In this document: positions 15,621 through 23,798 of the stretch, in pieces
Position numbering within the stretch: the stretch's first letter is position 1
Layout of the letters: each line of letters starts with the position of its first letter
Origin: an uncultured Deferribacteraceae bacterium
Lineage (GTDB): Bacteria > Chrysiogenota > Deferribacteres > CAMZNJ01
Direction of reading: 5' to 3'
Assembly: GCA_947313825.1 (NCBI GenBank)
Contig: CAMZNJ010000038.1
Location: forward strand, 1 to 36,680
Length of the DNA: 36,680 bases
The notes under the pieces: model-generated
Seen by the model: only the letters and a program-made list of their open reading frames with translations
Database searches by the model: none
What the model was told of the DNA's origin: nothing
Position numbers and translations under genes: made by a program

Positions 15621-16814
15621 CTAGCCATGCGTATTTTGGTGCGAGTCGCTTATCCATTGTGCCACAGTTTGTGCGGGGTTGTGTTTTCCGAGTAATGTTG
15701 CGACTTCTTGGAGGTCTTGCTGTATTGCTATGCGGTGTTCTGCGAGTAGTTCGGTGTGTTTGAGTAGGTTGTTTGTGTTGAGTTGTGAGTTGATGAGTTC
15801 GGGCATAATATTTTTGTTGAGTATGATGTTGACGATGCCGATGCGTTTGATGCCGGTGATGGTTTTCCCGATGGTGAGTGATGGTTGGGAGATGTGGTAG
15901 TAGAGTATGGTTGGCACTTTGTGCATGGCGAGCTCTAGTGTTACGGTGCCTGATGCTGCCCATGCGGTGTGAGTATTTTGCATGAGCATGTGTGTTTTGT
16001 TGTGGATGGTGTTGATGTTTGTTGTGCCTATGATGTTGTGGAATTGTTCGGTGGTGATGTTGATTGGTAGTGCCGCTACGACGATGTAGTTGTTGTCGAG
16101 TAGTTCGATGGTTTTGAGTATCTCTTTGTAGTTGCTGGTAATCTCTTTTTGTCGACTTCCGGGGTACCAGCCTAGTATTTTTGTTCCGTTGTTGAGTAGT
16201 TGTTTTTGTTCGTTGTTGTGGAATCGTATGTGTTTTGCCAGTTCCGTGCGGGCTCCGGTGTTGTTGTCGAGTGTGTTGTTGTCGAGTGTGTTGTTCGCGA
16301 CACTGTTGCAAGCGGCGGGGTTACCTGCGTAAGTTGCGTTTACGCCTTCGTTTTGCAGTATTTGTTGTTCGTGTGGGTAGATGCAGAAAGTTTTGTTCAC
16401 GTATTGTTTGAGGTCGAATACGCGTCTGTATCCCCACAGCCATATTTTTGGTGGTATGTAGTATACTAGAGTTGTGTTGTTGATGTGTTTGGTATGTTTT
16501 CTGATTCGTTGAGCTAGTCTGAGGTTGAAGCCGGGGTAGTCGATGAGTAGTATGATGTCGGGTTTGAATCTGTCCATGTCGTTGGTAATTTCGTTGAGCA
16601 TGTAGTAGATGTTTGGTACGTTTCGCAATACTTGTGAGATGCCGACGAGTTCCATCTGTTTTATGTTGAAGATTTGTTGTTGTCCTAGTTTTTCGAGTTG
16701 TTGTCCACCAACGCCTCTGAGGTTGATGTTGGGGTAGATTTTCATTAGTTGTGCGATTACTTCGCTTCCGTGTGTATCGCCACTTTGTTCACCTGCGACA
16801 AGGTAGATTTTCAT
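15621..16814 (-). CDS. lpxB: Lipid-A-disaccharide synthase
   Basis: This glycosyltransferase (GT19) joins UDP-2,3-diacylglucosamine to lipid X, giving the lipid A disaccharide, at the inner-membrane cytoplasmic face. Motifs: MKIYLVAGEQSGDTHGSEV at the N-terminus, LRGVGGQQLEKLG, LIDYPGFNLRLAQRIRK, YYIPPKIWLWGYRR (the family has PxxWAW here), FCIYPHEQQI, LGWYPGSRQKEI and AWAASGTVTLELAMHKVPTILYY. 397 aa, slightly long. The excess includes NNTLDNNTLDNNT, coded by two 15-bp units near 16261-16292, between the YAGNPAA region and the PGSR motif. The start ATG at 16814 is three bases after the stop of the preceding gene, so the two are cotranscribed. Confidence 0.95.
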   Translation of the reverse strand: MKIYLVAGEQSGDTHGSEVIAQLMKIYPNINLRGVGGQQLEKLGQQQIFNIKQMELVGISQVLRNVPNIYYMLNEITNDMDRFKPDIILLIDYPGFNLRLAQRIRKHTKHINNTTLVYYIPPKIWLWGYRRVFDLKQYVNKTFCIYPHEQQILQNEGVNATYAGNPAACNSVANNTLDNNTLDNNTGARTELAKHIRFHNNEQKQLLNNGTKILGWYPGSRQKEITSNYKEILKTIELLDNNYIVVAALPINITTEQFHNIIGTTNINTIHNKTHMLMQNTHTAWAASGTVTLELAMHKVPTILYYHISQPSLTIGKTITGIKRIGIVNIILNKNIMPELINSQLNTNNLLKHTELLAEHRIAIQQDLQEVATLLGKHNPAQTVAQWISDSHQNTHG

Positions 16815-16817
16815 TCG

Positions 16818-18323
16818 TTATGCCTCTTTGATATTGATGATTAGTTGGCTATTTTTGCCGCTGACAGTTACGTCCACGTCGTGTCGGAAAATTATTGTGA
16901 GTGTTGTTTGTCCGTAGAGTGTTCCGAAAGCGGTAAGGTCGATGTAGTTGTTGAGGAAGAGTTGCGGGTTTGTGATGCTGTCTGACAGGTCGATTTTGTT
17001 GCTTAGTCTGATGAATAGTTGTCGTCCCACCATGTGTGTATCGATGGAGATTGGTGCACTCATTGTGTATGTTAGTGTGATGCCGTTGTTTGTTACTTCC
17101 ATGTTGCTGTTGACAACGCTGACAGTGGTTGCCATATTTTTGATTAGGTTTGGTGCGTTGTTGTCGAAGATGAATAACGAGTTGCCGACTTGTTTTATTT
17201 GTAGTTGTACCTGTTTGTGAGTGTCGATGACGAGTGAGAGAGTGGTTGTGCTGTTTGTGATGCTTCTTAGTGGTGTTACGGCTGAGATGGTGGCGTTGTT
17301 TGACATGCTTAGTATGTTGATGGGGTTGTCGATGAAGGTGATGTTTCGGAGTTCGAGTCGGTATTTGAGTGCGTTGAGGCGTTTGAGTGCGTATTGTGGC
17401 ATGCCGTCGAGTTTGACTTGCAGTACGCCTGAGGGTAGTAGTGAAACGTATTGTATGCCTGTTCCGTGGGTTATTTTTGATGGTGGTAGGAATTGGTGTA
17501 GGTTGAGTTCTTGTGGTGTGGGCATTGTGGTGTTGAGTAGGTTGGAGCTGTATGTTGGTGGTAGGATATCCGCACTTTGGAAGCGTCCTATTGCGATGTT
17601 TAGCCAGTATTTCCCTTGGGTTATCTCCACGGGGGCACCTTTTGCGTATGTTAGGGTAAGTTTGCCTGATGCGGTACGCGGGATATTTTTTGTTTGTAGA
17701 GAGATGTTTGTTACGATGGCTGTGTTGTAGTTTGGTGCGCCGTATATTTTTGGTATGTCTTGGGAGTAGAATAGTAGTTCGATGGTGTGGTTTTGTTTAT
17801 CGTGGTTGTAGATGGTGTAGTCGTTTTCCCCTTTGAGGTGTGTTTTGACGAATACGGCGTCGAGTCCGAGGCTGTAGATTTTGCTGTAGGTTTGGTTGTT
17901 GTTTGGGAGTAGGTCGTCGCCGTAATTTAGGTGTGTTGATCCGTTGTAGATGTTGAAAGTTCCGTTGAGAGTGCCCCATTCTTTGGCGATTTTGGCGAGT
18001 TTGCGTGATCTGCGGTCAGTTGTGAGTATGTATGGTAGAGTGTTGTTGAGGGGTATGACGGTGTTGGCTGATGTGCCATAGCGGTACAGGTTGAAGAGTT
18101 TGTCCCCTTCGGCTAGGGTTATTTTGGGTTTGGTTAGTCTTGCGTGAAAGGTGTCGGTATCGGTGGAGTAGAATATTCCGCCTGCTTGTGCTGCTAAGGT
18201 GGTGTTGCTCCAAGTTAGTGTGAGGATAGGTGCGAGCAGGAGTGTCAGCAGGAGCATGGGTGCGAGTGTTGCGTAGTTGCGTACGTTGTGGCTGACGTAT
18301 TTCGGCAAGTTTTTTCGTTTCAT
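16818..18323 (-). CDS. Secreted beta-rich protein, possibly AMIN-domain type
   Basis: The frame extends to 18551, but the ATG at 18323 has a clear SD (AAGGGA) and gives MKRKN followed, after a polar stretch, by a strong signal peptide core (LLLTLLLAPILTLTW, cleavage near TTLAAQAGG). The mature part, about 450 residues, is Asn/Thr-rich and strand-rich. Two regions look like AMIN-type beta domains: LQVKLDGMPQYALKRLNALKYRLEL and LTIIFRHDVDVTVSGKNSQLII. AMIN domains bind peptidoglycan and occur in PilQ and AmiC, which would fit the PilM-like gene 58 bp upstream, but no secretin domain is present. Function is unknown. Same operon as pilM-like and lpxB. Confidence 0.75.
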   Translation of the reverse strand: MKRKNLPKYVSHNVRNYATLAPMLLLTLLLAPILTLTWSNTTLAAQAGGIFYSTDTDTFHARLTKPKITLAEGDKLFNLYRYGTSANTVIPLNNTLPYILTTDRRSRKLAKIAKEWGTLNGTFNIYNGSTHLNYGDDLLPNNNQTYSKIYSLGLDAVFVKTHLKGENDYTIYNHDKQNHTIELLFYSQDIPKIYGAPNYNTAIVTNISLQTKNIPRTASGKLTLTYAKGAPVEITQGKYWLNIAIGRFQSADILPPTYSSNLLNTTMPTPQELNLHQFLPPSKITHGTGIQYVSLLPSGVLQVKLDGMPQYALKRLNALKYRLELRNITFIDNPINILSMSNNATISAVTPLRSITNSTTTLSLVIDTHKQVQLQIKQVGNSLFIFDNNAPNLIKNMATTVSVVNSNMEVTNNGITLTYTMSAPISIDTHMVGRQLFIRLSNKIDLSDSITNPQLFLNNYIDLTAFGTLYGQTTLTIIFRHDVDVTVSGKNSQLIINIKEA

Positions 18324-18381
18324 TATTCCCTTCAGTTTTGTGTTGTGATTGTGGTTGTGTTTGGTTGTGTTGCTGTTATTG

Positions 18382-19449
18382 TTATTGTGTGAATTTTTTG
18401 AGTGCAAGCCCCAGTGATACGTCGAAGATATTGGAGTTGTACCCATCGGGGATGGACATTTTGGGTATGCCGGGGATGGGGTCAAACATTTCCACATGGA
18501 TGTCCATTTTGTCGTTGACACTACTTGCCATGTTGATGTCGGTGCTGGCACGTCCTGTGAGTAGTGCTAGTTTCACGTTGGTTTTGTTCCCTTTTTCGCG
18601 ATTATTGTGCAGTAATATGACTTTGGCGAGGTCTTTTGCGAAAGAGGCGAAGAATTGTTCTTTGAGGGCGTCGATATTTTCCACCTCTTCTTCTATGACG
18701 TTGCTGTTGACTTGTGCCATGATTGCTTCTTCGGGTGTGAGGTCGATTTCATCGCAAAGGGAGCTGGTGAGCATGCCGCCTCCAAAGTCTGTTGTGAGTG
18801 TTAGGAGTAGTTTGTGGTTTTGCACAAAGGCGTATGTGGTGGTTGCTTGCCCGATGCATGCGATAACGGTGCTGTGGTTGCCACGGGAGGAGAAGTCGGA
18901 ACGGCTTTTGATGGTGCTGTTGGTGGAGTATCCCAGTGAGTAGAGGCGTGCGAGAGCCATGGATTCGGGTTCGACGGAGGCAACATTTAGTTTGGCGGCG
19001 GTGAGGATGGCGATACTGTTGATGATGGATTCTTTTCGTGCTGAGAATAGTGTTATTTCTGAGTGTTTACGATCGTACGGTTCGTTGCTGATGGTGTATT
19101 CGTGTATGTATTCGTCTCCTCTGAAGGGTGAGTATTGCCAGATGTCCCACAGCAAGGTTTCTTGTAACTCTTTTTTGCTACGTGCGGGCAGGATAATTCG
19201 TTTTGCGGCAACATGTTTCCCTTTGACAGATCCATAGGCGTCATCCCCTTGTGCATCCATGCTTTGGATAGCGTTTGTTATGAGGTTGGTGATGTATTCA
19301 AAGTGTCCGTCCTCTTCGTCTACCATGATGTTTATGTCCAAGGGGATGCTAAAAAAGCGGGTGATGGTCGCACTGCGACGACCGATGGATATTTCGGTCA
19401 TTTTGATGGAAGATGTTCCGATATCAAATCCGATAGCTGTTGTTGCCAC
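18382..19449 (-). CDS. pilM: PilM-like actin-fold ATPase
   Basis: 355 aa. The actin-type phosphate-1 motif IGFDIGTSSIKMTEI is at the N-terminus; VAAKRIILPARSKKELQETLLWDIWQYSPF matches the PilM region that gives pilins-assembly proteins their name (alignment to inner-membrane pilus platform). Later come VEPESMALARLYSLG, STVIACIGQATTTYAFVQ, a GGGMLTSSLCD phosphate-2-like segment, LALLTGRAS and VEMFDPIPGI, which corresponds to the PilM FNPF-like end. PilM binds PilN on the cytoplasmic side of type IV pilus or type II secretion machines. No pilN, pilO or pilP is adjacent. Start GTG 19449, with AGGGTGGTGA as SD. Confidence 0.8.
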   Translation of the reverse strand: MATTAIGFDIGTSSIKMTEISIGRRSATITRFFSIPLDINIMVDEEDGHFEYITNLITNAIQSMDAQGDDAYGSVKGKHVAAKRIILPARSKKELQETLLWDIWQYSPFRGDEYIHEYTISNEPYDRKHSEITLFSARKESIINSIAILTAAKLNVASVEPESMALARLYSLGYSTNSTIKSRSDFSSRGNHSTVIACIGQATTTYAFVQNHKLLLTLTTDFGGGMLTSSLCDEIDLTPEEAIMAQVNSNVIEEEVENIDALKEQFFASFAKDLAKVILLHNNREKGNKTNVKLALLTGRASTDINMASSVNDKMDIHVEMFDPIPGIPKMSIPDGYNSNIFDVSLGLALKKFTQ

Positions 19450-19504
19450 TAGTTCACCACCCTAAAGTTTTGTATGTTTGCGAGAATGTGTAGCTACGTA
19501 CTCC

Positions 19505-20905
19505 TTACGACGATAAGTATTCGTCCATGGAAACGGCGGCACGTCGACCAGCAGCACCAGCCTTGGACACCAAGGCACCATGGTAGGCGATGTCGCCGGC
19601 ACCGAATACGTTGTTCATTGATGTGCGGAAGTTTTCATCCGTTTGCAGTTCGCCGTATTTTCCGGGTGCAAGGTTAAGCTGAGTGATGTATTCGGGATCA
19701 ACCTTGAAGCCTAGTGAGGTGATAACGTAGTCCATGTCTTCTTGGATGTATGTGCCTGTGCCGACAGGTGAGCGTCGTCCCGATTCGTCTTCTTCGCCGA
19801 GCTCCATGACTTCAAGTTTGACAGATTGCAGTACGCCGTCGTTGCCTAGGAATTCCACGGGGTTGACAAGTTCGCGGAAGGTAATCCCCTCCTCTTTGAT
19901 GGAGTCTATTTCTGCCTCAGAGGCTGGTGCTTCAGCAAGGGTGCGTCGGTAGTAGATAGATACGGATTTGGCACCGAGGCGAATGAGTGAGCGACTAGTG
20001 TCCATGGCAGTGTCGCCAGCACCGATAACAGCCGTATCTTTCCCTTTGAATTGTGCGGCAAATGGTGATGCAGCGAGGGTTTCGAACGAGGTGAACGTGT
20101 TGTACTCTTCGAGGTGGTCGATGGCAGACAGAACGCCACTGAGCTCCTCACCTTTTGCACGAGATGAGAGGGGGAGGGAGGTGCCTGTGGCAATGAGTAC
20201 GCCGTCGTAATCGTTGGCAAGGTCTTCTAGTTGAACATCGACGCCGAGGGTGGTGTTGCCTTGAAACTCAAAGCGGTCAAAACTTTCCAACCGAGCAACT
20301 TCGTGGTTTACGGCGTGGCGTGGTAGTCGGAATGGTGGTAAGCCGTATTCGAGTAGTCCGCCGAGTTTTTCATGGCGATCCATGAGGTTGACGCTGTACC
20401 CTAGCTCGAGTAGTCGGCTGGAGGCACACATACCCGCAGGACCAGCACCAACGATGGCGACACGTTTGTTGTTGTTGGGTGCAGTGGCACTCTTGGTAAG
20501 GGATTTCTGTTGCTCATATTCGGTGATAAACGATTCAACGGCACCGATATTGAGTGGTCGCGATGTTTTCTTCAATATGCATGAGCCTTCGCAAACTTCA
20601 TCATGGGGGCAGACGCGGGAGCATACGGATGCCATGGCTGAGGTGCGTCGTAAAACTTCGCTTGCCTTGTCCAAGTCCCCTTCAACGACGGCGGTTAGGA
20701 AGCCGGGGATATCGTTGGAAAAGGGGCAACCTTGGGTGCATTTGGGGTTTTTGCAAAGTAGGCACCTGCTTGCCTCTAGCTGTGCCTCTTCAAGGGTGAA
20801 CTCAACAACAGTTGGCGAGTTGGACTTGATTCGGGGCTCCACAGGGGTGCGTTGTCTGTCGGTACGTTCGATTTTCATCCGTTCTCTCATAGGTAAGAAT
20901 TCCAT
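19505..20905 (-). CDS. gltD: GltD-like NAD(P)H flavoprotein with N-terminal Fe-S ligands
   Basis: 466 aa from the ATG at 20905 (CAGGAG nine bases upstream; a TTG three codons earlier lies too close to the SD). Cysteines C48, C51, C56, C60 (CLLCKNPKCTQGCP) and C95, C99, C105, C109 (CSRVCPHDEVCEGSC) bind two [4Fe-4S] clusters. An FAD site VAIVGAGPAGMCASS and an NADPH site TAVIGAGDTAMDTS follow. This is the glutamate synthase beta-subunit fold, also used by NfnB/SudA (NAD(P)H-ferredoxin or sulfide oxidoreductases). No gltB and no nfnA are next to it, so the partner and reaction are open. It lies 55 bp upstream of the pilM-like gene and on the same strand. Confidence 0.85.
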   Translation of the reverse strand: MEFLPMRERMKIERTDRQRTPVEPRIKSNSPTVVEFTLEEAQLEASRCLLCKNPKCTQGCPFSNDIPGFLTAVVEGDLDKASEVLRRTSAMASVCSRVCPHDEVCEGSCILKKTSRPLNIGAVESFITEYEQQKSLTKSATAPNNNKRVAIVGAGPAGMCASSRLLELGYSVNLMDRHEKLGGLLEYGLPPFRLPRHAVNHEVARLESFDRFEFQGNTTLGVDVQLEDLANDYDGVLIATGTSLPLSSRAKGEELSGVLSAIDHLEEYNTFTSFETLAASPFAAQFKGKDTAVIGAGDTAMDTSRSLIRLGAKSVSIYYRRTLAEAPASEAEIDSIKEEGITFRELVNPVEFLGNDGVLQSVKLEVMELGEEDESGRRSPVGTGTYIQEDMDYVITSLGFKVDPEYITQLNLAPGKYGELQTDENFRTSMNNVFGAGDIAYHGALVSKAGAAGRRAAVSMDEYLSS

Positions 20906-20990
20906 GGGTATCAACTCCTGAGTGATGCAACCTTGGGCGAAAGGGATTATTGCTGTATCTTATTTGTTCCCCTAAGGTTGTACGTTTTTT

Positions 20991-21002
20991 GAATAATTAT
21001 TC
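20991..21002. promoter_or_regulatory. 12-bp perfect palindrome upstream of the gltD-like gene
   Basis: GAATAATTATTC is its own reverse complement. It lies about 85 bp upstream of the gltD-like start and just after the preceding stop. It may be an operator, or chance in AT-rich sequence. Confidence 0.3.
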
Positions 21003-21030
21003 TGCTTCTATTTTATGGTTATTCGGCATG

Positions 21031-22119
21031 TTAGTCCAAGTATTTTAACGAATTAACTAATTTTTTACGACAGCGGTAGTTGCCCCCTTCGTATTGGCAG
21101 AGGATTGAGGCGGTTTCAAAATTGGCAACAGCTTGGGTGTAGGTTGGTAGCCACAACAAGGACAGGTCAAGTTTGTGGAATGTGCCGTAGTTGGATCGTG
21201 ATTCTGTTGCGAGTAGGTACTCTTTCACACCATCGTTGTTGAAGTCGGATACAGCGAGGATGCTGATGTTGGTTTCGCGACCTTTGTAGGTGAATGCGAG
21301 GGTGTCTTTCGTGGGTGTTGTGGTGGGAATGTTTTGGGTATTGTTGGGGGAGGTGAAGTTGATGAGTCCTTGGATGTAGTATGTAAACAGGGTTTCGTTG
21401 TTGTTGGCGTCATCCATGAGGGTGCGACGTTCTGCCACTGTGAGGGGTGGGATGATGGTTACGGGGATGAAGTGGAGTGCTTCGAGGGTGAATTGTGGGA
21501 AAATGGGGACACTCCCCTGTTGAGCGAGGGTTGCTGCTCCGAGGGTTTTGCAAATGCGTGCGTACTGGTAGTAGGTATTGAGGTTGGCACGGGATCTTGG
21601 GCGGAACCCCTCCTGAGTGCTCATCAAAAAACCTTCACAGGTGGACACTTCGCGATTGCTGTTGTCTACAATGGAGGTTAGTTGTAGTGGTGGGATGGAG
21701 GTGTTGTCGTGTTCGAGTAGGGTGCTGCTTAAGTATTGCGAGGCAAGTTGAGGGGAAAGGCAACCGCCAGCATACCTGCCGATGAGGATGCTCCTGTCGG
21801 GTGAAGAGTTTTCAGGGGTGGGCGTTGGCGTATTTCTCACACCTGCCACAGGTTGCGGAATTCGTGGCACTGGGGGGGACAGGCGTACGTTGATTTGCAA
21901 GTACACAGGGCATTTGTATGTGTTGCTAGGCACGAAGATGGGGCTACTAGTGGCATAGCTAGTGGCGTTAGTTCCCGCTTGGGGCAGGGCTTGCAAGGGT
22001 AATGGAGTCGCACCGAGGAGCATGGCACCAACAAGGAGCGTTAGGGCGATGAGGCAGACGCGGTATGCTATGTTGGGCAAAAGCGATAAATGTTGGGTGC
22101 GTAAATATAGACGGTGCAT
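21031..22119 (-). CDS. Secreted protein of unknown function with FG-GAP-like Ca-binding motif
   Basis: 362 aa. An N-terminal signal peptide (hydrophobic core about residues 18-38, cleavage near PLQA) and then a Pro/Thr-rich stretch. Several Cys are spread through the mature part (KCPVYL, GGCLSP, STCEGF, RICKTL, ILCQYEGGNYRCRK), suggesting disulfides in the periplasm. VSDFNNDGVKEYLLATES matches the DxNxDGxxE calcium loop of FG-GAP/VCBS repeats, here a single copy. Otherwise I recognise nothing. The ATG has no SD, and a promoter places the transcription start within one or two bases of it. Divergent from the first MATE gene. Confidence 0.72.
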   Translation of the reverse strand: MHRLYLRTQHLSLLPNIAYRVCLIALTLLVGAMLLGATPLPLQALPQAGTNATSYATSSPIFVPSNTYKCPVYLQINVRLSPPVPRIPQPVAGVRNTPTPTPENSSPDRSILIGRYAGGCLSPQLASQYLSSTLLEHDNTSIPPLQLTSIVDNSNREVSTCEGFLMSTQEGFRPRSRANLNTYYQYARICKTLGAATLAQQGSVPIFPQFTLEALHFIPVTIIPPLTVAERRTLMDDANNNETLFTYYIQGLINFTSPNNTQNIPTTTPTKDTLAFTYKGRETNISILAVSDFNNDGVKEYLLATESRSNYGTFHKLDLSLLWLPTYTQAVANFETASILCQYEGGNYRCRKKLVNSLKYLD

Positions 22120-22127
22120 AATACATT

Positions 22128-22156
22128 ATTCTACAAAATACAACGCAAGATGTAAA
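22128..22156 (-). promoter_or_regulatory. Promoter giving a leaderless mRNA for the secreted protein
   Basis: On the minus strand: TTTACA (22156-22151), 17-bp spacer, TAGAAT (22133-22128). Only eight bases separate the -10 from the ATG at 22119, so transcription would start at or next to the ATG. Confidence 0.55.
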
Positions 22157-22168
22157 CACAGTTTTTAC

Positions 22169-22197
22169 TTTACTTAAATTTACGCGAAAGATATAAT
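22169..22197 (+). promoter_or_regulatory. Promoter of the first MATE gene
   Basis: TTTACT (22169-22174), 17-bp spacer, perfect TATAAT (22192-22197). The 5' leader to the MATE start is about 115 nt. Its -35 lies 13 bp from the -35 of the divergent promoter, so the two could share regulation. Confidence 0.7.
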
Positions 22198-22219
22198 ATA
22201 AGGCTAGGCACCTTACTTT

Positions 22220-22261
22220 ATGAAAAATAAATGGTACTGTAATGGGGAAGAGGCACGGTGA
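22220..22261 (+). CDS. Possible 13-codon leader peptide ahead of the first MATE gene
   Basis: ATG 22220 to TGA 22259-22261 reads MKNKWYCNGEEAR. It lies inside the leader, 17 bases after the likely transcription start. There is no strong SD, so translation is uncertain. Leader peptides before efflux genes can sense ribosome stalling; this is inference only. Confidence 0.25.
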   Translation: MKNKWYCNGEEAR

Positions 22262-22265
22262 AAAC

Positions 22266-22286
22266 TTAGCACAAATTTAGCACAAA
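22266..22286 (+). promoter_or_regulatory. Direct repeat TTAGCACAAA, 11-bp phase, in the MATE leader
   Basis: TTAGCACAAA occurs at 22266-22275 and again at 22277-22286, one helical turn apart, between the promoter and the gene. It resembles a regulator site for a protein binding one face of DNA, or a site in the leader RNA. Confidence 0.4.
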
Positions 22287-22318
22287 AGATAGTACGAACA
22301 AGGGTAGCGGTGTAAGCT

Positions 22319-23734
22319 ATGAATAAGGTAACGAACAAAAAGTCCGCAAATGGGGGTGGAAAGCGTCGGGGCAACAAGAGCAAGGTGGGGGCAGTTTCAA
22401 GGGAAAAGCTGATGCGGGACGTACCAGTGGGGAAGGCATTGATGGTGCTCGGTGTTCCGTCGGTGTTGGCAATGGTTGTGGAAGGCTTAAACATGGCAGT
22501 TGACAAGTTTTACCTCGGCAAGCTTGGGTCTGTTGAGATTGCTGCTTCAAACCTGTTCAGCATCCTGTTTATGCTTGGGTTCGGCTTGGTGAGCGTGTTT
22601 ATGTTCGGTTCTTCGTCCTACTTCACGTATGTGCTCGGTATCAACAAAACACGTGCGAGTTCGGTGCGACTCAATGGAATTGTGTTCATGGTTGTTGTTG
22701 GTATCGCCTACTCTCTGCTTGGCTTTGCCTTGTTTGAGCCATGGGTATCGCTTTTCACACCTGATGCTGATCTCTACAATGCGACGAAGTCTTACACTTA
22801 CGCTATGCTTGCTGGTTTGCCTATTCTTTATTTGTTTATCGGCATGAGCATGTTTGTGAAGGGTGAGGGTGCTGTTAATGTTGTAACGTTTTCCCTCGTT
22901 GCGTCTGTGTTGTTGAATATTATTTTGACGCCTATTATGATGTTTGTTTTTGGTTGGGGCATTGTTGGTGCTGCGTTGGGCACAGTTATGTCAAACACCT
23001 TGGCCATCTTGGGTATGGTTGCTTTTTATGTGTTTGGTGGATCCATGGTTGGTCTTCGTTCTCGTATTTCGTGGAATAAGAAGTTTATTCGTGAGTCGTT
23101 TCGTCGTGGTTTTCCTGAGTTTTCTGGTGGGATGTTGGAGGGTGTGGTTATTGGAATCGGGTTGGTATTTGCGTCGACTTACGGTGGTGATCTGATAGCG
23201 TCTTACGGTCTTTTTCTGTCCATAGCAATGCTTCCCATGTTTATTATTTGGGGGTTTTCCCATGCAGTACGTATCCTTTTGAGTTATAACCTTGGTACGC
23301 GTAATTTTGTTAGGGTTCGGTCGACTATTCGGTTTGCGACTATTTTCATTGGTTTGATTGGTTTGTCGATATTCACTATGTTTATGATTTTTCCATATCA
23401 GATTGTTGAGTTTTTCGTTATGGATGCTGATGTTGTTGATCTTGTGGGTGGGTCTTTGCGAATAGCATCGCCTATTTTTCTTTTGATGGGTTTTATAGAT
23501 TTGTATATTAATTATTTAGTTGCGTTGGGTCGAGGTGTTTTGGGTGGTAGTATCCAGATGGTCAAGGTAGTTGTTCAGGTACCGTTGTTGTTTATCGCTT
23601 TGGAGTTGGCGTCTCCCATGGGTATAATCCTCGTGATGCCGGTTGCGGAATCGGTATTTATTATTTTGGGTTTTGTGATGATGTTTTCCGAGAAAACATT
23701 CTTGCAGTATTTATTTGGTAAAAATATTTGTTGA
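22319..23734 (+). CDS. MATE-family multidrug/Na+ antiporter, first of a tandem pair
   Basis: 471 aa with about twelve hydrophobic helices and a Lys/Arg-rich N-terminal tail of about 35 residues. The MATE fold shows as two six-helix halves: VGKALMVLGVPSVLAMVVEGL starts the first half, GIVGAALGTVMSNTLAI ends helices 5-6, and RGFPEFSGGMLEGVVIGIGLVFASTYG starts the second half. The pattern is closest to the MatE/NorM-DinF superfamily. It would export cationic drugs or metabolites in exchange for Na+ or H+. The substrate cannot be told. SD is weak (AAGGGTAGCGG, distant), in contrast with the second copy. Coding strand is G/T-rich. Confidence 0.9.
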   Translation: MNKVTNKKSANGGGKRRGNKSKVGAVSREKLMRDVPVGKALMVLGVPSVLAMVVEGLNMAVDKFYLGKLGSVEIAASNLFSILFMLGFGLVSVFMFGSSSYFTYVLGINKTRASSVRLNGIVFMVVVGIAYSLLGFALFEPWVSLFTPDADLYNATKSYTYAMLAGLPILYLFIGMSMFVKGEGAVNVVTFSLVASVLLNIILTPIMMFVFGWGIVGAALGTVMSNTLAILGMVAFYVFGGSMVGLRSRISWNKKFIRESFRRGFPEFSGGMLEGVVIGIGLVFASTYGGDLIASYGLFLSIAMLPMFIIWGFSHAVRILLSYNLGTRNFVRVRSTIRFATIFIGLIGLSIFTMFMIFPYQIVEFFVMDADVVDLVGGSLRIASPIFLLMGFIDLYINYLVALGRGVLGGSIQMVKVVVQVPLLFIALELASPMGIILVMPVAESVFIILGFVMMFSEKTFLQYLFGKNIC

Positions 23735-23759
23735 CAAAAATTAGGTGTTGTGTTAAGTT
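23731..23759 (+). promoter_or_regulatory. Possible internal promoter of the second MATE gene
   Basis: TTGACA at 23731-23736 overlaps the stop codon of the first MATE gene; 17-bp spacer; TAAGTT (23754-23759) is a weak -10. It would let the second copy be expressed on its own. Confidence 0.3.
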
Positions 23760-23798
23760 ATGTTCTTTGAAGACAAATTGTAACAAAGGAGTGTTTGT

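Noticed and set aside
15336-15763. Open frames on the plus strand rich in Pro, Arg, Asn and Cys across the 11/9-bp array
   Set aside because: They exist because the repeat has no stops in any frame; no SD, and they run into lpxB antisense.
15370-16311. 313-codon minus-strand frame rich in Gln, His, Thr and Arg
   Set aside because: Shadow of lpxB in another frame plus the minisatellite; the real frame shows LpxB motifs.
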